From contig JAGBEX010000013.1 of assembly GCA_017936765.1 (NCBI GenBank), positions 1-64,000 on the forward strand: a stretch of 64,000 nt of DNA. Reading direction: 5' to 3'. Shown here in pieces: positions 57,337 through 64,000 of the stretch. Position numbers and translations under genes: made by a program. How positions within the stretch are numbered: position 1 is the stretch's first letter; every line of letters starts with the position of its first letter. Source of the stretch: Clostridia bacterium (GTDB lineage Bacteria; Bacillota; Clostridia; Christensenellales; Aristaeellaceae). Under the pieces are notes generated by a model, which was given only the letters and a program-made list of their open reading frames with translations, searched no databases and had not been told where the DNA came from.

Positions 57337-58881
57337 TTACCGCCCCGTGGTGTAGATCTTCTTGGCGGCGGGTCGCTCCTTGGCCTTGTCGGCTTCGGCG
57401 GCGTTCTTGCGGGCAGCTTCCTTGTCGGCAACCATTTCCTCCACCGTTTTGGTGTGCAGGCGGGCAGCGCCTTCGGTTTCGATGGGCGGGATCAGCGTGC
57501 CCTCGGCCTCGGCCTTGGCCCAGCGAGCCTTGGCGCGCTCGATTTCCTCGGCGTACTGGGGCAGCCATTCCGCCTGGGCAATGAGCATCTCGTCCACCAT
57601 CTGCCAGATCTCCTCGGTGTTGCACACGGCGCCCACCAGGGGATCCATCATCATGGCCTGGCGCAGCAGGGCGATGTCCCCGTGGGCGGCGGCTTCCATG
57701 GCCAGGCGCTGCACGGTGATATTGCTCTGGCAGCAGGCGGCGCAGCCCAGGGGCAGGTCGCCCAGCACCGGGGTGTTGATGCCGAAGGTGTCCACAAAGC
57801 CGGGAACCTCCACCACGCAGTCGTCGGGCAGGTTGGTGATGACGCCGTTGTTGATCACGTTGAAGTGGCCGCGGTAGACACGCCCGGTCTCGATGGACTC
57901 GATGATCCAGCTGCCATGCTCCTGGGAGCGGTTCTCCTGGGCATAGGTCTTGGGCGGCTCCTTGAGCCAGTTGGGGAAGTCGGTCTCGAACCAGTTGCGG
58001 CCCTCGGTGCAAACGCGCAGATAGCCGCCGGTCTCGCCGTTGATCCACACACCCAGGTCGATCCAGCGCTTGATCTCATCGGGGCGCTTGCGGTACCACG
58101 GCACATACTCGGACAGGTGGCCGTTAGACTCGGTGGAGAAGTAGCCAAAGCGCTTCATCATGTCGATGCGCACCTTCTCGGTCTGGGCGATCTCCGCATC
58201 GGCTTCCAGGGCGGCCAGCAGCTTGCCGTTCAGCTCCTCGCCCTTGTGCTTCACGGAGAGATACCAGGTCATGTGGTTGATGCCTGCGCACACGATGTCG
58301 ATCTCTTCCTGCTTGTAGCCCAGGGCGCGGGCGATGAGCGCATGGCCGCCCTGCACGCCGTGGCACAGACCCACCGTGGGTACGCCGCCATACTTGTTGC
58401 AATACCAGGTCACCATGGCGTTGGGATTGGTGTAGTTCAGCAGCATACAGCCGGGGGCAGCCACCTCGCGGATGTCCTTGCACATGCCCTCCAGCATGGC
58501 GATGTCGCGCTGGGCATACATGATGCCGCCCGCACACAGGGTATCGCCCACGCACTGATCAACGCCGTATTTCAGAGGGATGTTCACATCCAGCTCGAAG
58601 GCGTCCAGCAGGCCGATGCGGGCGCAGTCGATGACGTACTTGGCGTCCTTCAGCGCCTCGCGGCGGTCCAGGGTGGCCTGGATCTTGATGTTCAGACCAT
58701 TGGCCTCGATGTCACGCTGGCAGAGCTGATACACCATGTCCAGGTTGCGGGGATTGATGTCCATGAAGGCGACCTCGATCTCCTGGAACTCCGGCACCGC
58801 CAGCAGGTCGGACAAAAGGCCGCGGGTGAAACCGATGGAGCCTGCGCCGATAAAGGCGATCTTGAATTTCTTCTGTTCCAT
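57337..58881 (-). CDS. GH4 family alpha-glycosidase (alpha-galactosidase/glucosidase type)
   Basis: A 514-residue NAD- and Mn-dependent GH4 hydrolase, which cleaves by an oxidation/elimination route. The dinucleotide loop GAGSIGFT is at 12-19, NPNAM and CHGVQGG mark the substrate and metal-site region, and GINHM supplies the metal His. CHG and GINHM resemble MelA-type alpha-galactosidases. The C-terminal 70 residues are a charged Lys/Ala/Glu extension. It is cytoplasmic, so substrates must be imported. AAGGAG precedes ATG 58881. It lies 21 bp downstream of the SDR gene in one operon. Confidence 0.87.
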   Translation of the reverse strand: MEQKKFKIAFIGAGSIGFTRGLLSDLLAVPEFQEIEVAFMDINPRNLDMVYQLCQRDIEANGLNIKIQATLDRREALKDAKYVIDCARIGLLDAFELDVNIPLKYGVDQCVGDTLCAGGIMYAQRDIAMLEGMCKDIREVAAPGCMLLNYTNPNAMVTWYCNKYGGVPTVGLCHGVQGGHALIARALGYKQEEIDIVCAGINHMTWYLSVKHKGEELNGKLLAALEADAEIAQTEKVRIDMMKRFGYFSTESNGHLSEYVPWYRKRPDEIKRWIDLGVWINGETGGYLRVCTEGRNWFETDFPNWLKEPPKTYAQENRSQEHGSWIIESIETGRVYRGHFNVINNGVITNLPDDCVVEVPGFVDTFGINTPVLGDLPLGCAACCQSNITVQRLAMEAAAHGDIALLRQAMMMDPLVGAVCNTEEIWQMVDEMLIAQAEWLPQYAEEIERAKARWAKAEAEGTLIPPIETEGAARLHTKTVEEMVADKEAARKNAAEADKAKERPAAKKIYTTGR

Positions 58882-58902
58882 AAATAAACTCCTTCTGAAT
58901 AA

Positions 58903-59616
58903 TTACCAGGGATATTCCTCACCGGCATAGGTCACAAAGATGGGGCCGGTCTTGTCGTGGCGCTTGGTCTCGAACATGAGGCGCATGGTCTCGGCATGAT
59001 CATAGGGATCAAAGGGTGCCTTGGCATTGCCCTCATTGGTGCGCATCCAGCCGGGATGCACGGTGATGATGTTGATCTTCGGGTCGTCCTTGAACTTGTT
59101 GTACAGGGTCTTGGTGGCCATGTTCAGGGCCGCCTTGGCCATGCCGTAGTCGATGTAGGTGCTGCGGTAGCAGGCGCCGATGCTCCCCGCCTCGGAGGAG
59201 ATGTTCACGATCAGCGCATTGTCGGACTTCTTGAGCAGAGGCAGGAAGGCCTTGATCACCCGCAGGGGACCCACGGTGGCCACGTTCAGGGCGGGCATCA
59301 CGGTATCCAGGTCAAAGTCCTCCAGCTCCTTGTTGGTATCGGGAGAGGTAGTCACGGCGTTGTTGATGATCAGATCCATCCGGGGCGCATACTCCGCCAC
59401 CGCAGCCACAGCGGCGTTCACCGATTCGGTGCTGCCGATGTCCATCAGCTGGATGTGCAGCGTGTCCGGCCATTGGGTTTGCAGCTTTTCCAGCGCCTCC
59501 GAGGGCTTGCGCACCGTGGCGATCACATGGTCGCCCTGCTCCAGGTAGCGGCGTACAAAGTTGAAGCCCAGCGCCATTTCGCGCCCGGTACCGGTGATGA
59601 GAACATACTGATTCAT
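58903..59616 (-). CDS. Short-chain dehydrogenase/reductase
   Basis: A 237-residue classical SDR. The NAD(P) motif TGTGREMALG is at 9-18, NNAV at 85-88, and the catalytic set is Ser140/Ser141, Tyr157 and Lys161 (YGMAK). It may act on a sugar or sugar-derived alcohol, given its operon with the GH4 enzyme; this is inference. AGGAGGT precedes ATG 59616. The operon has its own promoter. Confidence 0.85.
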   Translation of the reverse strand: MNQYVLITGTGREMALGFNFVRRYLEQGDHVIATVRKPSEALEKLQTQWPDTLHIQLMDIGSTESVNAAVAAVAEYAPRMDLIINNAVTTSPDTNKELEDFDLDTVMPALNVATVGPLRVIKAFLPLLKKSDNALIVNISSEAGSIGACYRSTYIDYGMAKAALNMATKTLYNKFKDDPKINIITVHPGWMRTNEGNAKAPFDPYDHAETMRLMFETKRHDKTGPIFVTYAGEEYPW

Positions 59617-59675
59617 AAGGTTACCTCCTGTATTTTGTTTGGTTGTGCAGATAGACGCTCCAGAATGTTGGCATC

Positions 59676-59704
59676 ATTATAGCATAAGCATAACCGTCAC
59701 ACAA
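59676..59704 (-). promoter_or_regulatory. Promoter of the SDR-GH4 operon
   Basis: TTGTGT (59704-59699), 17 bp, TATAAT (59681-59676), with a 59-bp leader to the SDR start. Confidence 0.65.
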
Positions 59705-59728
59705 TCAGCAAAAAACGAAATGATGGAT

Positions 59729-59757
59729 AAAAAAAGCACCACCCCAGCGGATGGTGC
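59729..59757 (-). terminator. Terminator of the DtxR/MntR-family gene
   Basis: GCACCA...TGGTGC stem followed by seven T on the minus strand. Confidence 0.75.
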
Positions 59758-59772
59758 CATGCTTGACGCGAT

Positions 59773-60132
59773 TCAGTTCAGCTGTGCCTTAATGGCCTCG
59801 AAGGTCTTTTCGGAAATGTCATGCTCGATCTTGCAGGCGTCCTCCCGGGCGGTGGCAGGATCAACACCGATCTGCACAAAGAAGGAGGCCAGCACCTTGT
59901 GCCGCTCGTACACGCGGTGGGCAATGGCTTCGCCCTGCTCGGTGAGGGTGATGAGGTTCTCCTCGTCCATGACAATGTAGCCATTCTCCCGCAGGCGCTT
60001 CATGGCAAAGCTGACGGAGGGCTTGGTGACGTTCAGGTGCGCAGCAATATCCACGGAGCGGACATAGCCCTTCTCCTCCTGCAGCATCATGATCGCTTCC
60101 AAATAGTCCTCAGCGGATTCATGTATGTTCAT
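59773..60132 (-). CDS. DtxR/MntR family metal-dependent transcriptional regulator
   Basis: A 119-residue, two-domain regulator without the SH3 domain of DtxR. The winged helix covers about 5-60 (VDIAAHLNVTKPSVSFAMKRL). Metal-site residues by alignment are Asp9 and Glu12, His78, and Cys100, Glu103, His104 (CKIEH). Asp9 matches manganese-sensing MntR, while Cys100 matches iron-sensing DtxR, so specificity is unclear. I choose ATG 60132, preceded by GAAGGTG; the upstream ATG 60156 has no ribosome site. It is divergent from a YitT gene. No metal transporter is adjacent. Confidence 0.87.
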   Translation of the reverse strand: MNIHESAEDYLEAIMMLQEEKGYVRSVDIAAHLNVTKPSVSFAMKRLRENGYIVMDEENLITLTEQGEAIAHRVYERHKVLASFFVQIGVDPATAREDACKIEHDISEKTFEAIKAQLN

Positions 60133-60219
60133 GGGGTGGACACCTTCTTTCTCCATTGGCTGCTATTATAGTACCATGAAGTGGAGAAATTTGCAAATCT
60201 TTTGCGCTGGCGCCGCCGC

Positions 60220-60248
60220 TTGACAAACCCGCCTCCATTCGATAGGAT
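60220..60248 (+). promoter_or_regulatory. Promoter of the YitT gene
   Basis: Consensus TTGACA (60220-60225), 17 bp, TAGGAT (60243-60248). The predicted transcript would start only about 4 bp before the annotated ATG. Confidence 0.65.
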
Positions 60249-60258
60249 AGAAAGGATC

Positions 60259-60891
60259 ATGAACTTCGGAAGGGACTTGTTAGCCTTGCTGCCTCGTTTG
60301 AAACCGATCAACTGCTTCCTGTCGCTGGTGGGCGCGGCCATCCAGGCGGTGGGGGTGTGCAACATCCACGCCTTCTCCGGCGTCACCGAGGGCGGTGTGC
60401 TGGGGGCAACGCTGCTCATCAACCATTGGCTGCACATTTCCCCGGCCATCACCAGCCTGGTGCTGAACGCAGCCTGCTACCTGCTGGGCTGGCGCACGCT
60501 GGGGAAGGACTTCATCTGGTACTCGCTGCTGTCCGGCGGCGGATTCTCCCTGTTCTATGCCCTGTGCGAACCCTTTGCGCCCCTGTGGCCCACTCTGGCT
60601 GCCTCGCCCCTGTGGAGCGCGCTGGTGGGCGCGGTGTTCATCGGCGTGGGCGCAGGCATAACGGTGCGCGCCGGTGGTGCCGCCGCTGGCGACGACGCCC
60701 TGGCCATGAGCCTGAGCCGCCTTTGGAAATGGGACATCCAATGGGTGTACCTCTTCACCGACCTATCGGTGCTGGGCTTGTCCCTGACCTATATTCCCCT
60801 GCAAAAGCTGGCTTATTCCCTGCTCACCGTGGTGCTGAGCGGGCAGATCATCGGGTGGATCCAGAAGATACCGGGCAAAAAAGCTACATAA
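60259..60891 (+). CDS. YitT family membrane protein
   Basis: A 210-residue integral membrane protein with about five to six helices of the YitT/DUF161 type (LSLVGAAIQAVGVCNIHAFSGVTEGGVLGATLLINHWL; IGVGAGITVRAGGAAAGDDALAMSL). The shown sequence keeps the family GG-rich turns. Function in the family is unsettled. ATG 60259 has GAAAGGA 3 bp upstream, but the promoter lies so close that the true start could be slightly downstream or the mRNA near-leaderless. Confidence 0.82.
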   Translation: MNFGRDLLALLPRLKPINCFLSLVGAAIQAVGVCNIHAFSGVTEGGVLGATLLINHWLHISPAITSLVLNAACYLLGWRTLGKDFIWYSLLSGGGFSLFYALCEPFAPLWPTLAASPLWSALVGAVFIGVGAGITVRAGGAAAGDDALAMSLSRLWKWDIQWVYLFTDLSVLGLSLTYIPLQKLAYSLLTVVLSGQIIGWIQKIPGKKAT

Positions 60892-60892
60892 A

Positions 60893-60935
60893 AAATACAG
60901 CCGCCGGAACACGCATTCCCGGCGGCTGGTTGCTT
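60893..60935. terminator. Bidirectional terminator
   Basis: AGCCGCCGG pairs with CCGGCGGCT between the convergent YitT and esterase genes; A-rich left flank, T-containing right flank. Confidence 0.75.
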
Positions 60936-60940
60936 TTGTA

Positions 60941-62020
60941 TCAGTCCTCCCAGATCTCCTCGCCCAGGCTCTCAATGAACCCACTCAGCTCCTGCGCCAT
61001 GATCTCCGCCTCGGAGGCGCGGATGTGGCCGGGGGTGCCGCAGCCGTTGTTGCTGTACAGGAAGTGGTGGATGCGCCCATCCGTCTTGCGCAGCTCGCTG
61101 CACACGGCGTCGATGGCCTTGTCCCAGTTTTCGTGGTGGTTCAGGATGGTGGTGGTCAGCACAAAGGTGGCCTTGGGGTACTTCGCCCGCAGGCTGCGGA
61201 TCCACTCCGCGTACTTCTCGCGCCACAGCCGGGCAGCCTCGCCCTCGTAGTCCTGCTCCATGATGTTCACCGGGTTATGGTCGTTCTGACCAATGGCCAG
61301 CACCACCACATGGGGAGTGTAACGGGTGAAATCCCAGGGCTTCACCTGGCCGAAGGCGGGATTGTAGCGCACCTTGTCATAGCTGGAGAGCATACCCACA
61401 TAGTCCGGGCCATTGAAATAGCCGGTCTTGTCCAGCAGGGCAATGCCGCCCTGGGCGATGTCGTGCAGCTCCGCGCCCAGCTTGCGGGCGGTGAGCCAGG
61501 AGTAGCTCCACCACACGTTGGAATACTCGCCATTGTGCTGGGGATCGGGCTTGCCCCGGTATTCCTCGGCCTCGCTGACCTCACCTGCGGACACGCTGTC
61601 GCCATAGACCTCCATGCGGCGGACAGGACGCTGGGGCGGGGGCAGCAGCTGGCCGCCCTCGGCAATGATCAGGCCGTGGAAGGTGAAGGCGTGGCTGGAG
61701 TCCTGGCGCTTGAAGATATGCACCGTGTTCTCCCCCTGGTGGAGGAACTCGCTCAGGTCAATGATCGCCTCGCCGTTTTCCGGCAGCAGGGCGGCATGAA
61801 GCTCACCGTCCACCAGCACGCCCAGCCGGCTCTGCCAGTAGTTGGTGCGGTTGTTGATGCACACCTTCAGCACACCGCCGGTAACGCGGATGCGCAGCCC
61901 GGTGGCCACAAATTCAAAGCCATAAGCGGCAGGGTCTTCATCGTCGATGCGGCCCACGTATTGGATCATGGGATCGCTGGGCATGATAAGCTTCTCGCCG
62001 GGGTTGAGAACAATATCCAT
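60941..62020 (-). CDS. CE2-like SGNH/GDSL carbohydrate esterase
   Basis: A 359-residue protein with an N-terminal beta-sandwich (about 1-125) and a C-terminal SGNH hydrolase domain starting RRMEVYGDSVSAGE with Ser142. GQNDH is the oxyanion Asn block, and GTPGHIRASE carries the likely catalytic His near 340. The two-domain order is that of CE2 acetyl esterases, which remove acetyl groups from xylo- or gluco-oligosaccharides. No signal peptide, so substrates are probably imported. The ATG at 62020 follows GGAGG; an in-frame upstream ATG at 62080 lies at the promoter. Confidence 0.83.
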   Translation of the reverse strand: MDIVLNPGEKLIMPSDPMIQYVGRIDDEDPAAYGFEFVATGLRIRVTGGVLKVCINNRTNYWQSRLGVLVDGELHAALLPENGEAIIDLSEFLHQGENTVHIFKRQDSSHAFTFHGLIIAEGGQLLPPPQRPVRRMEVYGDSVSAGEVSEAEEYRGKPDPQHNGEYSNVWWSYSWLTARKLGAELHDIAQGGIALLDKTGYFNGPDYVGMLSSYDKVRYNPAFGQVKPWDFTRYTPHVVVLAIGQNDHNPVNIMEQDYEGEAARLWREKYAEWIRSLRAKYPKATFVLTTTILNHHENWDKAIDAVCSELRKTDGRIHHFLYSNNGCGTPGHIRASEAEIMAQELSGFIESLGEEIWED

Positions 62021-62051
62021 GGAAACGCCTCCGTTTCTTTCATCTATCATG

Positions 62052-62080
62052 ATGATAAGACCCGCAGCGCCGATTGTCAA
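62052..62080 (-). promoter_or_regulatory. Promoter of the CE2-like esterase
   Basis: TTGACA (62080-62075), 17 bp, TATCAT (62057-62052). Its -35 box overlaps the helicase -35 box on the other strand by five bases. Confidence 0.7.
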
Positions 62081-62102
62081 TGGCAGCGGAATGTGTTATA
62101 AT
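62074..62102 (+). promoter_or_regulatory. Promoter of the DEAD-box helicase
   Basis: TTGTCA (62074-62079), 17 bp, TATAAT (62097-62102), then a 43-nt leader containing a small TGCG/CGCA hairpin. Confidence 0.75.
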
Positions 62103-62152
62103 AAAAAATGGTGCGTTTTCATGCGCACGAAATCACAGAATAGGATGTATGT

Positions 62153-63562
62153 ATGACGTTTGAATCCCTGGGGCTGATCCCCCAACTGCTTACGAATGTA
62201 AAGCGCTCCGGCTATGAGGAGCCTACCCCCATCCAGAAGGCCACCATTCCCCTGGTGCTGGAAGGCAAGGATGTGCTGGGCTGCGCCCAGACCGGCACCG
62301 GCAAGACCGCCGCCTTTGCCCTGCCCATGATCCAGAACCTGTGCAAAAACCCCCGCAAGGACAGCGACCCCTGCGTGATCCGCGCGCTGATCCTCACCCC
62401 CACCCGGGAGCTGGCCATGCAGATTTATGAAAACTTCGTGCAATATGGCAAAAAGCTGCCCGTGACCCCCGCTGTGATCTTCGGCGGCGTTGGCCAGCAG
62501 GCGCAGGTGGATGCCCTCCACCGGGGCGCCGATGTGATGGTGGCCTGCCCCGGCCGGTTGTGGGACCTGATGAACCAGGGCTATGTGCGCCTGGACTGGA
62601 TCGAGACCTTCGTGCTGGACGAGGCCGACCGTATGCTGGACATGGGCTTCATCCACGATGTGCGCCGCATTGCCCAGAAGCTGCCCCCGAAGCATCAGAC
62701 CCTGCTGTTTTCCGCCACCATGCCCACCGAGGTGGAAAAGCTGGCCATGGACCTTCTCCACGACCCGGAAAGCGTGAAGGTGGACCCGGTTTCTTCCACC
62801 GTGCAGGCCATTGACCAATGCCTGTACTATGTGGACAAGGCCAACAAAAAGCACCTGCTGGCACACCTGCTCAGCCAGCCGGATGTGGAAAACGCCCTGG
62901 TGTTCTCCCGCACCAAGCACGGTGCCGACCGCATCGTGCGCGAACTGAAGAAGGCGGGCATCGACAGCTGCGCCATCCATGGCGATAAGACGCAGAATGC
63001 CCGCCAGGCCGCGCTGAACAAGTTCAAGTCCGGGCAATGCAAGGTACTCATCGCCACCGACATCGCCGCCCGCGGCATCGACATTGCTGGCCTGAGCCAT
63101 GTCTTCAACTACGACCTGCCCATGGAGCCGGAGGCCTATGTGCATCGCATTGGCCGCACCGGCCGCGCTGGCCGCGAGGGCAAGGCCATCTCCTTCTGCT
63201 GCATTGATGAGATCAAGCAGCTGGGGCAGGTGGAGAAACTGATCAAAAAGAACCTCCGGGAGGAAAAGAGCGATTGGCCCATGCAGGTGCTGACGCCCAC
63301 CGACCCCAAGGAGAAGGAAGCCGCCCGTCAGCTGGCCAAGGCTGCCCGCATGGCCAAGCTGGGCCGCACCGCTCCCCTGCCCAAAAAGGTCAGCGCCAGC
63401 GGCGAGGCCGTAGCAGAAAAGCGCAAGCCCCTGCCCAAGGCAGGCCAGCCCATCACCATCGGCAAGGATGGCAAGGTGAAAACCGCTCCCAAGCCCACTC
63501 CCCTGGCCAAGCCCGTGCAGCGCGTGAACCGCCACCGCGGCCAGAACGGCAAACGCGGATAA
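62153..63562 (+). CDS. DEAD-box RNA helicase (RhlE/CshA type)
   Basis: A 469-residue ATP-dependent RNA helicase for RNA remodelling, ribosome assembly or decay. All motifs are present: Q motif YEEPTPIQ, motif I AQTGTGKT (about 44-51), PTRELA, DEAD in VLDEADRML, SAT, and HRIGRTGR. The C-terminal tail from about 385 is Lys/Pro/Ala-rich with NRHRGQNG at the end, likely RNA-binding. AGGAT precedes three closely spaced ATGs; ATG 62153 gives the family start MTFESLGL. Confidence 0.94.
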   Translation: MTFESLGLIPQLLTNVKRSGYEEPTPIQKATIPLVLEGKDVLGCAQTGTGKTAAFALPMIQNLCKNPRKDSDPCVIRALILTPTRELAMQIYENFVQYGKKLPVTPAVIFGGVGQQAQVDALHRGADVMVACPGRLWDLMNQGYVRLDWIETFVLDEADRMLDMGFIHDVRRIAQKLPPKHQTLLFSATMPTEVEKLAMDLLHDPESVKVDPVSSTVQAIDQCLYYVDKANKKHLLAHLLSQPDVENALVFSRTKHGADRIVRELKKAGIDSCAIHGDKTQNARQAALNKFKSGQCKVLIATDIAARGIDIAGLSHVFNYDLPMEPEAYVHRIGRTGRAGREGKAISFCCIDEIKQLGQVEKLIKKNLREEKSDWPMQVLTPTDPKEKEAARQLAKAARMAKLGRTAPLPKKVSASGEAVAEKRKPLPKAGQPITIGKDGKVKTAPKPTPLAKPVQRVNRHRGQNGKRG

Positions 63563-63573
63563 GTCCGCACACT

Positions 63574-63608
63574 TCATTCCGAATTCCGAATTCCGCATTC
63601 CGAATTCA
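63574..63608. repeat. GAATTC-type short repeat
   Basis: ATTCCGAATTCCGAATTCCG-type tandem starts 12 bp after the helicase stop codon. Confidence 0.7.
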
Positions 63609-63631
63609 ATTGTTCTCCTTGTGTACTTCCC

Positions 63632-63661
63632 TTGACATCCGCCCTTTTCCGGGCGTATAAT
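63632..63661 (+). promoter_or_regulatory. Promoter of the aroF leader
   Basis: Consensus TTGACA (63632-63637), 18 bp, TATAAT (63656-63661). Confidence 0.8.
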
Positions 63662-63701
63662 CCAGCCATGGATACAGAACGTATCCGCAGGAGGAAACAC
63701 C

Positions 63702-63764
63702 ATGCGCCATTGCTTCTACTTTACGTTTACCATCCCGGGCGGCTTTGCCGTGCCGGGTGTTTGA
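63702..63764 (+). CDS. Phe/Tyr-rich leader peptide of aroF attenuator
   Basis: A 20-residue peptide (start MRHCFYFTFTIPGG) with the codon run TTC-TAC-TTT-ACG-TTT and a further Phe at position 15. AGGAGG precedes its ATG. Slow translation at these codons would signal low phenylalanine or tyrosine. It lies between the promoter and the terminator at 63813-63849, ahead of a DAHP synthase gene, which is the classic layout of ribosome-mediated attenuation. Confidence 0.75.
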   Translation: MRHCFYFTFTIPGGFAVPGV

Positions 63765-63765
63765 G

Positions 63766-63849
63766 CGTACCGTTGAAGCAGCGCCTTGCATGGCCGTATT
63801 CCGGCCTATATACAGGGAGGCTCTTAGCGGGCCTTCCTGTTTTTATTTT
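63766..63849 (+). promoter_or_regulatory. Attenuator region with intrinsic terminator
   Basis: CAGGGAGGC (63813-63821) pairs with GCCTTCCTG (63831-63839), followed by TTTTTATTTT: an intrinsic terminator 17 bp before the aroF ribosome site. Upstream GGCCG-TATTC-CGGCC is a candidate competing or pause hairpin. Confidence 0.7.
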
Positions 63850-63866
63850 CAAAAGGAGAGATTCGC

Positions 63867-64000
63867 ATGATCATCGTTCTCAAGCAGGGTACGCCTCAGC
63901 AGGAAATCGACAAGCTGACAAACATTATCATCAGCAAGGGCATCAACGTGAACCCCATGTTTGGTTCCGATCTCACCATTCTGGGTCTGATCGGCGATAC
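63867..64000 (+). CDS. aroF: 3-deoxy-7-phosphoheptulonate synthase, N-terminal part
   Basis: The frame starts MIIVLKQGTPQQEIDKLTNI and continues to the right edge (44 complete codons). This beta-alpha-beta ferredoxin-like segment is the N-terminal regulatory domain of the clostridial/Thermotoga-type DAHP synthase (class I beta), the first enzyme of aromatic amino-acid synthesis. LTILGLIGD matches the family's closing strand. AAAGGAGAG precedes ATG 63867. Regulation by the Phe/Tyr leader upstream fits the role. The catalytic barrel is outside the window, so the call rests on this domain and the leader. Confidence 0.82.
   Translation, partial: MIIVLKQGTPQQEIDKLTNIIISKGINVNPMFGSDLTILGLIGD

Overview
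The window reads as a chromosomal segment of a GC-rich, anaerobic, probably gut-dwelling member of the Clostridia (Bacillota). The evidence is the order pepQ-efp-CD1247-family gene, the remB-gyrB-gyrA block, AddB instead of RecB, strong AGGAGG ribosome sites, TTGACA/TATAAT promoters, and the absence of outer-membrane or flagellar genes. Genus cannot be fixed from the sequence. Most genes are housekeeping. Between them sit short intergenic repeats: GAATTC-type strings, two-hairpin elements and inverted-repeat MITE-like elements.

Layout. 1-2.9 kb (minus): an AT-rich orphan gene fragment at the left edge, then the rsmA-dut-fucosidase operon. 3.0-8.6 kb (plus): addB (no addA beside it), a small P-loop protein, and thrC. 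8.8-13.7 kb (minus): remB-gyrB-gyrA, away from any dnaA/recF. 14.2-21.7 kb (plus): glnS, a DUF559 gene, gltX, an ECF S component, a secreted phosphodiester glycosidase and a threonine-aldolase-like enzyme. A second AT-rich orphan gene (minus) interrupts this block and shares a 143-bp leader with the one at the left edge. 21.8-25.5 kb (minus): a methyltransferase/flavin-reductase pair, a CD1247-type metal-rich protein, efp and pepQ. 25.7-35.1 kb (plus): a periplasmic-binding-like/GGDEF protein, a UDG-family protein, azlCD, pyrimidine-nucleoside phosphorylase, tRNA-Leu (minus), aconitase, a HAD phosphatase, a DUF2087 protein and an esterase. 35.2-39.4 kb (minus): an exported FMN/FAD reductase, recA and yebC. 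39.5-41.2 kb (plus): cysteine desulfidase and a GNAT enzyme.

41.3-57.3 kb is the accessory highlight. A minus-strand run of exported or envelope proteins of unknown function (lipoprotein, 1108-aa repeat protein, 881-aa repeat protein, Cys-module/SH3 protein, peptidoglycan-binding-like protein, TMEM43-like membrane protein, SH3 protein) is transcribed away from a plus-strand operon. That operon encodes a 7TM kinase-like protein lacking ATPase motifs, a membrane histidine kinase and a NarL/LuxR response regulator. The 236-bp divergent region is exactly symmetric: two copies of a 14-bp site lie 22 bp from each -10 box, 42 bp centre to centre. This strongly suggests one activator drives both operons. 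Several of the exported proteins share domains with each other.

57.3-64 kb: a GH4 glycosidase with an SDR enzyme, a DtxR/MntR-family regulator with a mixed metal site, a YitT protein, a CE2-like esterase, a DEAD-box helicase, and at the right edge a Phe/Tyr-rich leader peptide with an intrinsic terminator ahead of aroF (DAHP synthase).

Functional themes are carbohydrate deacetylation and hydrolysis (GH29, GH4, CE2, NAGPA-type), amino-acid metabolism (ThrC, AroF, cysteine desulfidase, AzlCD, threonine aldolase), DNA maintenance (AddB, RecA, gyrase, dUTPase, UDG-family), translation (GlnRS, GltX, EF-P, RsmA), and a regulated cell-surface locus.
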